Positions 39,282 through 50,978 of a stretch of DNA of 64,000 nt are shown one piece after another (within the stretch, counting starts at the first letter, position 1; each line of letters opens with the position of its first letter). Below the pieces are notes generated by a model, which had not been told where the DNA came from, did no database searches, and worked only from the letters and a program-made list of their open reading frames with translations. Location of the stretch: the NCBI GenBank assembly GCA_963930655.1, contig OZ005607.1, forward strand, positions 26,172,874 through 26,236,873, given 5' to 3'. The translations under genes and the position numbers were made by a program. This DNA is from Myrica gale. Taxonomy: Eukaryota; Streptophyta; Magnoliopsida; Fagales; Myricaceae.

Positions 39282-40601
39282 CAGTGGCGGAACCAGGATT
39301 AATATTTAAGGGTGTCGAACTTTAAAGATAAAATAAAAAAAATTTCTTCGTAATACAAAAATTGTCTTAGAATTACAATAACGAAAATTTCTTTCATGTT
39401 TTTTTGTGAAATATCTTTCCATTATCTAAACAAAACATATTCGAAAATATATCAACTCATAATTTCCAAATAAGTCCTAACAAATTCAATTATTCAAATA
39501 TTCAATCATTTCAAAAATTCAAATCAATTTCAATTATAATACATTAGAAATAACATCAATCCACAAAATTAATTGCTTTCATTGTCATATACTATAAAAA
39601 ATTGAAAGACCCTAGTTCCTAAAAGTACTATTATTTAAATCCTCACCTTAACAATATCACCAGGAACATAGAGAATTTGAGCAACTCTTCCTGTGTAACG
39701 ACTTGTTATTTCTATAGTTGCTTTGTCACTTTGAAGTGAAATTATTCAATTTGACCCCCTGCCAGAGTAATCAAATCAGCAATTATGTCTGCTGACTTCT
39801 GAAAATATTTTTAGTTTTGATCCCCTGTCAGAGTAATCAAATCAGCAATCATGTTTACTAGTTGCCATTAAGGAATTTAGGTATTTTTCTTCCTTCTTTT
39901 ACAACATCTACATCTACCGGGACAAATTGGTAGGAGTCGACAGAAAGTTCTACAATATCTGAAGAAAAGAAAAAAAAGAAGGATTCTCTACCAACAACCA
40001 GAAATCTCCTATCTACTCATCCCTGTTGGGAGTCCACTGCCCAGAGATAAAACTCTGCAGCCTTCCCTTGGACAAAATATTTCTTTGTCAAAAGAGAGTT
40101 TTAATTTGTATTCATAATTTTGATTTTAAGAACTGCACTTAGCCCCCACTTCATCTCTTTATGGCTCTGAGTAATAAGATTCAGGGCATATTGCGAGTGG
40201 AAAGCAGAGATGGACGACAACTAGAGCGTCGACATCTTCTAAGGACATTTCTTCGGCACATTGTGACCATGAATTTTTTTTTTCTATAAGCCAATCAACG
40301 ATAATGTCCTTGATGTACATTAAGGGCATTAGGACATTAGGACATTGGGTACACAGGATGTTTCGCCCAAACCGCAGAAGACCGCCGAAGACAAACATTT
40401 TCTACAAATTTGGCAGTGTACAGCAGAACGGGTCTTCTATTCCTACAAATTTGGCAGTGTAGTTGGCCTGGGCCTGAGCTTCATGGGTGTCGGCCCAGGC
40501 CAACTTATTTTAAAAAAATAAAAACAAAATTTCATGTAAAACATTTTTTTGGGGTGAAGGATATCGGCCGATATCCTTCGCACCCCCTCCCTCCACCACT
40601 G
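39282..40601. mobile_element. Non-autonomous hAT-type transposon with perfect 8-bp target duplication
   Basis: The element starts cagtggcggaacc and ends tccaccactg, giving CAGTGGYGGA inverted termini that match at 9 of 10 bases. It is flanked by the identical 8-bp CTTAGGCT at 39274-39281 and 40602-40609. An 8-bp duplication with a CAG-start terminus is the hAT signature. The 1320 bp show no transposase domain. Inside, a block with gtaatcaaatcagcaat is duplicated (about 39755-39855), and ctacaaatttggcagtgta occurs twice near 40404 and 40443. Confidence 0.88.
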
Positions 40602-40688
40602 CTTAGGCTTTAACAAACATGATTAATAGCATATAATAAAGAGCAACCTCGAGCATCCACATAAACATCAAGATTCAACTCTAACCAT

Positions 40689-40700
40689 CCTCTGATACCA
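40689..40700 (-). other. Primer-binding site of a minus-strand LTR element
   Basis: On the minus strand this reads TGGTATCAGAGG, two bases after an LTR end GGCGTGACA. It shows that an LTR element in minus orientation had its leader to the left, where the hAT element later inserted. No gag-pol was found further left, so the internal region is lost or lies in worn sequence. Confidence 0.75.
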
Positions 40701-40702
40701 TC

Positions 40703-43354
40703 TGTCACGCCTCATGCTGGTACTTACCCCTCTCGGCTCGCGTATAATAATCGCATGCACAAAGTTCGGGGATTATCACACAATAAAAACTCATAGGATC
40801 GCTTAAATGCCCTCGAAATTACTTAGTGGAAGGTTTAATTAAAAAGATTATTGATAAAATAAAGAACGTGAATCGGTTTAAAAACTTGAACAAAAGAAAT
40901 TAACGATTTAAAACGAGAATGACAAAAATCTTCAAACTATCTTATCGAATTCATATGCATTTATTATAGGAAAATCTCGTATCGAATTAGGTTAAAAACT
41001 GATTGATATCGTAGAAAGATTAAAGCGCAATAAAAGGAAATAAATAACCTTGTAGCAAGAAAACATCATCAACACTTTCCTTTAAACAAAGACAGTTTGA
41101 TACAAAAGCTCATTACAAAAGAATAGACCTAGGTTGAACCAAAACCCCTAGTCCACCTAGCCTATAAATTGTGCTTCAAAGGATCAAAAACAATTTTGAA
41201 ACCTTACTATTAAAAGAAAATAAAAGAAACATTGAAAAGGAGTATAAACATCAACATCCAAAATCTGCTCGCTCATAAAAGTCAACATTTGTTATGTCCG
41301 ATACCCACGGCCACAACAATACATATAAAAGAATTAAACAAATAAAAGGGTGAGTCCTACTAACTCAGTAAAGGGGAGAAAAAATGACATGTTATGAACA
41401 ATTATAGTAACATGTCATAATCAGAATTAAACATTGATAATAATAACCGGATAACAATATATGATCGATGCAATGTAGGAATAATGCATATGTTTCCTAC
41501 TCGTTTCACTTTCTTTCTTTCTTTTCCTGTCATCAGAGGTGTCCTTTTGTCTCTCTGTTTAATCCCCAGAGTCTGGGTTGTGTGTCCCTCCTCTGGGACT
41601 GTCCCGTGCCCCGACACCAGGACCCTCTCAAGCGTATATTGTTTCACGCTAGAAATATCAACAACTCCTTTTAGTGGTGTTTTGCACTATCCCACTGTTG
41701 TGATCGGCATCGTCACCCTGTCAGCGGACCACCTCTGGGTATGAGTTTCATTTCTGTCATTCTGTTATTAAAATCTCCACACCCATGACATGACCCATGA
41801 CAGAATGATGCAACATATATCATATGCCTCATTGAAAATCAAGTAATCAAAGAATTCCATAGATAATGCAACATAATCAAGTACTCAAAGATTTGCATGG
41901 ATCTCAAATACCAACTGTCATATATAACAAAATATGACAACCTAAGTTCACAGTAATTTTTCTTCATCCATAACTGGCCGGGTATAGTCTTTACTAAAAA
42001 CCACATGATGTAATAGGCAAATCCAACAACTTATGTCTTTTTATTTTATTTTATTTTATTTCTAATCCCACTAAGGACAAGATTTTAGGGCCCTTGACTA
42101 TTTCCAAAATAAAACTTCCCGGCCATATAAAAGAAAGGTCTTCCCGGGCATATAATGAAAAGACTTCCCCGGGCATTAAAAACAGCCTTCCCGGGCATAT
42201 AAAGAGAAAGAAATCTCTCCGGGCATTTGTTAAAAACTTCCAGAGAATAAAAACAAATAGTCTCTCTGGGCACATTATTGAGTCAAGTGGTCCCCCAAAG
42301 TCTTTCGACCCTTTCTATTTATAAGACCTTTGCATGTTTTTGTTTGGAGATATTGGGCCTAAAGTCCATTTGGGCCGTTAAACGAGCTTTGTGATTTTAG
42401 CCCCTGAATCTATTTGATTTGAGCTCAAAATTGGGTTTCCTCATCCATTTTTAATTATTTATACAGCTATACATTTATTTCTCCATTTGGACCTTTTTAC
42501 CCTAACGTTTTGTGTGAAATATCAAAACTGCCCTTAGAGACTTTCAGGGGCATTTTCGACCTTTCCTTACATCATTTTTGGCTGAACTTTTTACAAGGAC
42601 TTCCTGATTACTTATAAACACTATCTAGAAAGTTTCATGCAAAAATTCAAAGTATTTCTACATTTGAGATTGGACAGTGCACTAATTTCTCTATTTTGCA
42701 CTAAATCACTTGTATGTGATTTCTTTTAACTCTTAATCATGTTTAATCATCAAAGGAATATTCTATCATCCATAATCAACATGTAAGTGCTCCAATACAT
42801 GCCCAGATGACATGTTAGTAAAGAAATATAAAACATAACACAAGAACAAGGCATATTCGACTATGGCAAATTGAAGTAAATTGTTAAACTACATGATGCA
42901 CATTTCCTTCACCCAAGACCGACCCGTGGCCTCCCTTTCCTCCTGAGCAAGGTTTTTCTGTGATATCTGTTGCCCTTAATATCCCATATTCATCATCCAA
43001 GCCATCATTTCACAATAAGTTCTCTTTCCATACATATTAGGCATAACATTTGCAAAAATAGATGAGCTAAGTTCCTAACTTCACATGCAAATAGCTAGGG
43101 TGCATATACTCTTCACAAACCAACATCTAACATGTATATCATTGGTTCACTTGTGATAGCAAGCAAAAACAAGCCAAAGTATAACTACAATGCCATATTT
43201 TCCCCAAACGAAGAGTACATGAACTATCCCTTACTTGGAAATTTTTGGATGGCTCAAGGTAGGCTTGAAAATCCCCCTTTTCTTTCTCCTTCTCTTTTCC
43301 TCCTCCGACTGCAGACTCTCCTATCTCTCTTGCTCACTTGCTCGACACACACAC
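40703..43354 (-). mobile_element. Minus-strand Tekay/Del-like LTR, 3' part
   Basis: The left edge is the minus-strand LTR end ...GGCGTGACA next to the primer-binding site. The sequence runs to 43354, where a solo LTR interrupts it, and probably resumes at 46986. A degenerate tandem repeat lies at 42100-42260. On the minus strand, TTTAAATAAA near 47030 beyond the interruption would be its TATA box. The family is inferred from the GTGACA end and the large size. Confidence 0.65.
42100..42265. repeat. Degenerate tandem repeat inside the minus-strand LTR
   Basis: About five copies of a 28-36 bp unit with core cttcccgggcatataaa. The copies have drifted at both ends of the array. Confidence 0.7.
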
Positions 43355-43639
43355 TGTGAGACCCCAACTTTTTCTATCCTTGTAAAAGAATTATGACTCC
43401 TTAAGATGTGTCCTAATTATGGAGAAAGGCAAGTATAGGGGAATTAATCTAAGGATATGTCTAGGTGAATATTTCCCCTAGCACTTTGTGCATCTATATT
43501 GTAACTAAATTGATATGTTGTTGTAATTTTAACAATATTGAAATTGAGTATTTGGGGACTCAAGTTGAAATAATTGGAGGATCACAATTAGGGTGTTGGA
43601 ATAAGAAGATTTTTCTTAGCACCCTGTTTTTATGTGACA

Positions 43640-43815
43640 TTGCGCTCGACCAGCGGGCAACAGGCGCTCGAGCGGCCCTAAGGAAATATGATGGACAGTG
43701 CCTTGACGTTTGACCAACGCTCGACAGGTGCTCGAGCGGCCCTTGGGAATTCTACGCAGTGAAATAGACAGTAAGTTGGCGCTCGACCGGTGCTCGACTG
43801 GCGCTCGAGCGGGAC
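43640..43815. repeat. CTCGA-triplet array 1 in the solo LTR
   Basis: Three blocks, each with two or three close copies of gcgctcgacc followed by gctcgagcggccc. The blocks are spaced 60-70 bp apart. Confidence 0.8.
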
Positions 43816-44999
43816 CAGTTAAAATTCCATATATGATGATTTTGGAGTTCCAATGGAAGACTTGTGAACCCTAACATTGAGGAAAGTTGTATAAGCTTAG
43901 TTAAGAAATTTATTGAGGTTAAGATGGTGGGAAGTCGATAGACATTAGCCCAGACATGGTATGAAGTAAAGTATTGAGTAAGGGACAGTGTAAGGATTAT
44001 ATTGAGGACGTATGTATGAATAATTAATTTCAAGTTGTGTTTAGGAGGATTTTTCCCCTAACGTTTTTATGAGTTTTAAGCTAAGATCTGATTGTGTTAT
44101 TAATTGCCATTAGATTTGAGCAATTGAGATTGATGGAATTGTTTTATTAATGGAAAATGTCCCTAAGTTACAAGATTTGGAATATTTTAATTAGGGGCTT
44201 TAGCCTTGGAAATATGAGAATCCTTGAAACAAAAATGAGGAGACATATTAGAGTTAATTGTGGGAGTGGCAGAAAAGAAAAATGAATTTTCATGAGGGGC
44301 AAAATGGGCAAAAGAAGGGTGAATTGAAGGAGAAAAGGGGAAGGAAGGGGGGAAGGGCAATTTTGCCTTTTCCCTTCCCCCAAGACCTGCGTATAAGCCC
44401 CCTCCCCCTCTTTCCCGTATGAGCCATTTTTGCCTTAGCTCCCACCGAAGAGAAGAAGAAGAAGGAGAAAAAGAAAGAAGAAGAAGAAGAAGGAGAAGAA
44501 GAAAGGAAGAAGGAGAAAAAGAAGAAGGAAAAAGAAAAAGGAAAAAGAAAGAGAGAGAGAAGAGGTGAGTGGTTTGGCCGGCCAAGCCATCCTCACTTTC
44601 ACCATTTTCTCTTTTTCTTTTGTTTGGTTGTTTGTTGGTTGGTTGTGTTGTTAGATTTCTCCTTGAGATTCATGTGTTTTCTTTGAAGAAAATGTAGATC
44701 TAGTGAGTTTTAGAGAGTTGTATGAATTGTGCACAAACTCATGGAGAATGTGGTTAGATCTGGGAATTTATAAACCCAAGGGAAAACAACTTGCATACTA
44801 GGTGTTTGATAAAAGACCAAAGGGAGTGAAATAGATGCAATAACCTTTGTTCTAGTGATGAAATCATTGTTTTTGGTTGGAAGTTTTGAGTTGTATGTGT
44901 AAAGTTTAAGTCTTGTATATGAGGTTATATGAGGAGAGCATTTGGGGCAAAATTTCGTGTGTGTTGGATGTATTCTGTGTGTGTTGTGTCTGAATTATG

Positions 45000-45225
45000 G
45001 ACTGGTGCTTGACAGGCGCTCGACAGGTGCTCGAGCACCCTTCAAGAATTTTTAGTGCAGTAAGTTCACGCTCGACCGACGCTCGACCCGCGCTCGAGCG
45101 TCCTTCGAACAATTTTGCAGAGGCTGAGCGCTCGACCAGCGCTCGACCAGCGCTCGAGCACCCCTTAACATTTTTATACAGAGGCTTAGCGCTCGACAAG
45201 CGCTCGACCGGCGCTCGACCGACTT
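45000..45225. repeat. CTCGA-triplet array 2 in the solo LTR
   Basis: Four more blocks of gcgctcgaccagcgctcgac type with a 55-62 bp period, clearly the same family as the array 1.3 kb upstream. Open frames across it on either strand are repeat by-products. Confidence 0.85.
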
Positions 45226-45884
45226 CTTTGGATTTCACAAAATTTTTCCTAAGTTTCTAAGTTTCCCATTGACCTATTAGAAGACCCTACTAGGTTTTTC
45301 ACTTAAGAAAATGGCTTGTGGTGTAAGATGACCAACTAGAGGTCAAGAATATGGATGCTTTTGTATGACGAAGTATGAGTTATTGAATTACTACTTTATA
45401 CGCCTAGTGAACCTTTGAATAACACTAGTGTGACCCAATTGTTGTAGGCAAGTACAATTCAGGCGCTCAAGGGAACGAAGGTAAGGGGAACTTGTAAGAG
45501 GAGCTTACGTTTGTAAGTGAAAATAGTAAGTAGAAACTTACGTATTTCAAAACTGGAATGATACACAGCATGAAAGTATTTATGAATAAGCACATCAAGC
45601 ATGGCATGACACGAACATTGCATGATTTTCTTGAAAGAAAAAGAAGCATGCAAGCATGGAAAGTATTATGGTTATTCATTTTCAAGCATGATATATCAAG
45701 CATGACATTATCAAGCACGACATGAATACATCATGATCATTTGCATTCATTTTCCTCATGAGAAAGGAGAAATTTTATGCAAATGAAAGTACCATTTTTA
45801 TGATACTTTATGACAAGTTTTATGACAAGTTAGTTAATGAACCCAAGTCGGTCGGTACCGTACCAAGTTAAGAAGGTGCATCCA

Positions 45885-46075
45885 TACCGAAGGACGTTTA
45901 CGTGAAGGATGAATGTCACCTAGGGCACCCATACCGAAGGATACTTGCAAGAAGGATGGGTAGCCCAGGAGGTTGTGCAATCACACTGAATGATGCTTGC
46001 AAGAAGGTGTGAACCTCCGAGGATCGTGTCTAGCCACTGAAGGACGAATGCGAGAAGGTGTGCTAGCTCGACCAT
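45885..46075. repeat. Tandem repeat in the solo LTR
   Basis: About four diverged copies of a 48-60 bp unit with cores ccataccgaaggac and cttgcaagaagg. It is non-coding. Confidence 0.7.
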
Positions 46076-46985
46076 ATGAAGGGTCCCCAGGGGAAATAGG
46101 GGACAGTTCCAACGGGAACGCACAACCCTGATGTCAGGGGTAAATAGCGGGCAAGTAGCCCATCAGTTAATAATTGGAATGATTTTCCAAAATCAAGTGA
46201 TTTTTAAGTATAAGTGATGTTGCAGGAGCAAGTGCATGTGCATATGCAATCATGAAGCATACACGTGCATCAAAATTCATGATTATGCATGAATTGTATA
46301 AGTTTACATGATATTTCAAGATCAAGTACATGCTATGATTTTAAGTTCATTATGATTTCAAGTTCATGATGATTTCAAGTTTAAGTGCATGCTTATAATT
46401 TCAAGTTTAAGTGAATGCTATTGATTTCAAGTTCAAGTGCATGCTTACGATTTTACGTTCATAATTATGAGTTAAAGAACAAGTTCAGGGTTTCAAACTC
46501 ACGATTTCAAGTTCATATTTTGAAACCATGATTTCAAGTCCATGTTTTAATTATAATTCCTTACTGAGTCTTTTAACTCACAGTTTTAAATTGTATCATT
46601 CCAGATAACGTTTCAGGAGAGGAAATCTAGAAGAGGAACCGATGAGAATGACCTTTCCTCTTTTGTTGTTCATTAGAGGATTCAAGATGCATTATAAAGA
46701 TGTTATGAGTAGGTCAATGTGAAGAGGATTTAATGGAATCCCTTAGATCATGTACTTCAGCTGTGCAGCTGTGCAATGTCATTAAGACGCTTACCCTATT
46801 CCGAAGAAGTCATTTTGGGTAAGTTGAAGTTATAGTAAATCTCTTTGGCCCGTCTCTCTGAGTTAGATGTGTAAAAAAAAAAAAAAAAATCCGCTGCATG
46901 ATATAGAGTAAACGCTGGAACATTCATTGAGTGGATGTTCGCGGCTGTCATTAACCCCCTTCGGGCTAGCGTTCGGGGCGTGACA

Positions 46986-48080
46986 CACACACTGAAGTTC
47001 TAGCACTACACAGCTTGGTCGGTTTTTATTTAAACTGACCAAGTCATGATGGAGTCTGAGAGAGCTGCAAGAAGCAAGCCCCTTGGCTGGCCAAAATGGG
47101 CGGCAAGAGGCAGGAGAAGCCAAATGGCACACTCCCCCCTTTTTCTGGGTAATCATGATCTGCAAGGGTGATACGCAAACTCACACAATGCAAGCCGATT
47201 GGCCTAGAATTTCACTGCACTGTGCATGCTAAAAGGACAAGGAAATTAGACAAGAGAATCAAACAATGATACAATTCAAGGGTTTAGGAGAGCTTGCTGC
47301 GAGACCAGGCCTGGCCCCTGACATCCCAGGCATGCAGGCACGCGCCAGAGGATAAGCCGAGCATACTGAGCTTTCCAGACCTGTCCCCGGTCATTCCCAG
47401 TCATATAGGTGTGTTCCTGGAGATTGACTTGGCATACAGGCCTCAGTCATCCCGGGTCTTCAACTCTCAGTCACCCCTGACATTCACCACTCAGTCATCC
47501 AAGGAATTCAACACGCAAACGGAAAGCCAACACTCAAATACCCCGGGGCTTCAACACTCAAAGACCCCGGGATGTCATCACTCATTAACCTCAAGAATTT
47601 CATATCAGTTACCCCAGGAATCCTTCTCAGTTATCCTGGGATTTGCAACATTCAATCACCCCAAAAATTTTAGCTCAATTCTTCCCAGCTACCCTGAGAA
47701 TTCTTCTCACTTACCCCGGGGTGCAATCAGGCCAGCCCTCCTACCCTCCGAGATCCCCAGGACTGTACTCAGCTACCTCGAGAGTTTAACACTCAGTTAC
47801 CCTAGGTCTTCCAAACCTCTAGACATCCCAGGCATATAGAGCTCTGAGCATCCGGGATCTAGGGCCAGCACACCTGGGGTCTAGGTCTCAGGTATTCCGC
47901 GGATTCCCCGGGTCTCAGAACTTAAGGAACCAGGCCTCAGTGCTTTTCCTGACTCACGGGACCAGGCCTCAGCACCTCTCCTGACTCACGAGACCAGGCC
48001 TCAGCACCTCTCCTGACTCACAGGGCTTGCCCCCATTATCCCGGGCTCCGTTGTCACTCCAAACATCTCGGGTAGACAGG
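46986..48080 (-). mobile_element. Minus-strand LTR, 5' (U3) part
   Basis: This is proposed as the continuation of the LTR at 40703-43354 because the CACAC target site joins across the solo LTR. Read on the minus strand, it has a long repeat-rich U3 followed by TTTAAATAAA near 47030 as a possible TATA box. Its outer end was not found, so the right boundary is approximate. Confidence 0.45.
47290..48075. repeat. Long degenerate tandem repeat
   Basis: Units of 35-45 bp with the cores ccccgg and caacactcagt recur across about 780 bp, and the last part has three near-identical ctgactcacgagaccagg units. The 181-codon open frame at 47294-47839 is a by-product. The array is in the presumed U3 of the minus-strand LTR. 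Confidence 0.7.
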
Positions 48081-49771
48081 GCTTAAGACAAATGGTTCAA
48101 ACTTACAAGCAAATCACAATGTGCAATGAAAGAATATAAGGAAGACATAATTTAAACAAGAAAACTCTCATTAGAAATTTATCTTAAAACAAAGGAGGAT
48201 GATGGAAAAATATTCAAGATCATAATATCTTACCTTATATTCGGCTATAAGCTGAAAAATAATTAAAGGTTAGGCAAGAATAATTAAATATGCCGAAAGC
48301 CCTCTAATAGCAAATATGAAGTTCATAATACTATCCAAACACTTACTTGAATTATTAAGCTTAATTTTAAAGTAATACTTTAGACTAATTTAGACTAAAA
48401 AACTCCAAAGAGCATTTTATATAAATAAGACAAACGACTGAATATAAAGAGGGGTGTACGAGAAAACTTTAATGAGCATTAACATATCATACTAATTATA
48501 TATATGACGACCATGTGAAAATAGAGGGCATGTGTTACATCTATTTAAAAATATAATAACAATTTGTTGAGTGTAGATCTAAATAAAAATTAAATCAATC
48601 AATAAATATGCAACAAAATATTAAAATAAATATCAATCACATAAGAGACAATGATTTTGTTGACGAAGTAAAAAATACTAACAAAAGTAAATGACAACAT
48701 GCTAAAGAAGATTTGTCATAAGCAATATCTTAAATTCATGTTTGCAAACTAATTTTTTTAGAAATTTTAGAAATATCGTGAAAATCTAAGTAGAATAAAG
48801 TTTTGTTGGATTTTGAGAAAAAATAGTAAAAAGTAGAATTTTATGGAGGTTGGTGAAAAAAAATGAAGAAAACGAGATTATTTGAATGATTTTTTAAATA
48901 TTTATTGTAATGAAAAAAGATAATTTGATAGGAGAGAGAAATGATTTTAAAGCACATATACTCTTTTTTAGTTCTGTTTTTTTTTTTTGGTGAACAATAT
49001 GCTGCAATACTTTTGAGATAAAAGAAGTATGAAAAAGGGGTCTAGATGTTCATTGTTATTTCAATTTTGTGCTCAATTAAACCTATTGAAATTTTTGGTC
49101 TGTGATAGATTAGTCTTGGATCACTCAAACGGGCCTTTCAGCCTTTAGACCAAAAGTGTCATCTTCTTATAAAAATGGGCATACACAGGCCCCGTGGGTC
49201 CATGTACCGCAATTCAAAATCCAACAAGTTTAGGTACCAACGACTATTGTCCGAGACTCCGAGACATGGAAGCGGTCAAAATTTTTATGCTCCCTTTAGC
49301 CCAAAAAGCTATTTTTTCAAGAATTCTTTTGCACCTTGGCCCCCTAAAATATATTTTCTAATGAAAATGGCCCACCCCAAACAATCCAGATTCGTTTCTG
49401 GAAACAGCAACTTTTGAGATCTACACAACGTTCGAGATTGATAATCGGTGCGTTGTGAGACGAAATTACTCGAATGTGACACATTGCAGGTTCTGTTCAC
49501 TTATTCACACGAGGGCATTAATGTCACATAATTAAGGACGTAAATTAATTATGGGTGGGCGACAACGATGGGAAGGAATTATTATGAAGCAAAGATAACA
49601 GCAATCATGGTTGTCATGAACATTATGCGTGTTTTGGGTCTCATGAGGTGGTTTCTCGGACCCTTAAAAACAATGGTCTTGATTCTTTAATTGACGAGGT
49701 AATTGATGTTAATTTAATTTATTTTTCAGGCAACAGGCAACATTGTAACATCCTATATAGTCTTGAGTATC
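48081..49771. other. AT-rich intergenic DNA
   Basis: No gene is supported. A 50-bp stretch at 48620-48669 matches 32801-32850. The open frame at 49175-49417 has no recognisable domain. Confidence 0.4.
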
Positions 49772-49964
49772 TATGTTTGAGCCCCAAAAATTTGGGCTAA
49801 AAAATTTAAGTTTAATTATAAAAAATTCATCACATAATTTTTTATTATTATAATATTTATTAAAAATATTCTCTCTCTTCACTTTTTCACCAACTCTCAT
49901 AACATATATTTACTTTATTATATTTCTCAAACTCCAATACCCAAAATTTTTCAACCTCAAACAT
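49772..49964. mobile_element. MITE with TATGTTTGAG termini
   Basis: The left end is tatgtttgag and the right end is the exact complement ctcaaacata. The interior is AT-rich, with tattctctctcttcactttttcacc shared in part with the Tourist-like copies. It is about 193 bp and non-coding. Confidence 0.6.
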
Positions 49965-50030
49965 AATATCTGTCTCTTTTGAGTCTCCATAAGTCATTAG
50001 AAAAAGGAACACAATTAAAGTTTCGGTTAG

Positions 50031-50505
50031 TCAATGTTTCCCTCCCCTCTCTTTCTCTCTCTGCCTTAATGGGAAGTGAAAGGACATGACCCTAAAATAT
50101 CTCGTAAGTATGAAAATTGGAAAAACATTTGCCTTTTTTTTGGGTGACGAGGGAAATCCGGGCACCCAACCACGTGTACCGAGCTCGGACGAACCTGGCC
50201 TAGTATACGCACGAGGTGGGCTTAACGCCATGGCAAATCCCGGGCCGTACAACCCTCCCAAACCACACATGCCAGTTAAGTCTAGCTTCGCTGAGGGAGT
50301 GACTCCAAAGAGTTGTTTGCACCTGAGATTATTCAAACTTGAGACCTCAAGAGGAGCAAACCCCTAGGCCCCAAGCCTTCACCACTCAGGCCAACCCCTT
50401 GGAGTTAAAACATTTGTCTTGAGAGCAATGTTTCCCTCTCTATCTCTTCCTCTCTCTAACTTAACGGGAAGTGAAAGGACATGACCCTAAAATATCTCGG
50501 TAAAT
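50031..50505. repeat. Tandem duplication split by a SINE
   Basis: A block from about 50031 to 50110 (aatgtttccctc through gggaagtgaaaggacatg) is repeated at about 50427-50505. The SINE and its target duplication lie between the copies. A further partial copy starts near 50575 (ctaaaatatctcgataaat). Confidence 0.75.
50132..50406 (-). mobile_element. tRNA-derived SINE
   Basis: On the minus strand the 5' end reads ggttggcctgagtggtgaag, a tRNA-like A box (tggcctgagtgg). A B-box-like ggtctcaagtttga follows about 40 bp later. The 3' end is caccc followed by an A-run. Ten-base target duplications AAAACATTTG flank it at 50122-50131 and 50407-50416. The 275-bp length and box spacing fit Au-like plant SINEs. 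Confidence 0.85.
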
Positions 50506-50978
50506 CAAATAGTACGTCCCTTTTGACGGTCGATTTGAGACAAGCACATGTATAGAAGTAAATCAATTTAAGAAATGATTCTAAAATATCTCGATAAATT
50601 AAATTGTATGTCCCTTTCGATGGAGAAATAGATTTGAGACAAATACACGTACCTCTCTAAATTATACTATGTAATTCGAATAAAAAATTACATAGAATCT
50701 TAATCCCGTTAAAATATTCAAAACCACGACCACCTTCCAATCTTAATCAAGTCATGTGGTGTGAAATTGCACATATTTTAAATATCTTCTTGTTAATGTG
50801 AAAGAACAATGCATGTAGAAATTTTAATCATCAAAAATCAACACAAACCTACCCCACTTGTGATTAAAGCTGTCCAAAGTAGACAGCATATACTCGAAAG
50901 CTATGGCATCAAAAGAGGACAAAGAGGAAACAAACAAAGCTAGAAAAAGAAACCTTGCTAGGTAGTCAAGTGAAAACA
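50506..50978. other. 3' flank of dirigent copy 1
   Basis: AT-rich DNA without a gene. A partial repeat of the block seen at 50490 lies near 50575. Confidence 0.4.

Larger units (their letters stand above)
43355..46985 (+). mobile_element. 3631-bp solo LTR (Tekay/Del-like) with 5-bp target duplication
   Basis: The element begins tgtgagacccc, ends ggggcgtgaca, and is flanked by CACAC on both sides (43350-43354 and 46986-46990). Those ends, the size and the 5-bp duplication fit a large chromovirus LTR. No internal region or second LTR is present, so it is a solo LTR left by recombination. It holds CTCGA triplet arrays at 43640-43815 and 45000-45225 and another tandem array at 45885-46075. A gtataag TATA-like box lies near 44390, followed by a purine-rich leader. 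Confidence 0.85.

Noticed and set aside
44187-44585. 132-codon minus-strand frame rich in Leu, Ser and Phe
   Set aside because: It reads the complement of a gaagaagaag purine tract in the solo LTR.
47294-47839. 181-codon plus-strand frame
   Set aside because: It is a by-product of a 35-45 bp tandem repeat; the apparent protein repeats follow the DNA repeat.
42100-48075. Regular repeats that might suggest a CRISPR array
   Set aside because: The units drift, the spacers are repeats themselves, and the DNA is plant nuclear. They are LTR-internal tandem repeats.
50340-50402. tRNA-like A and B boxes that might be a tRNA gene
   Set aside because: They are followed by a SINE body, an A-tail and target duplications, and the cloverleaf is not kept.
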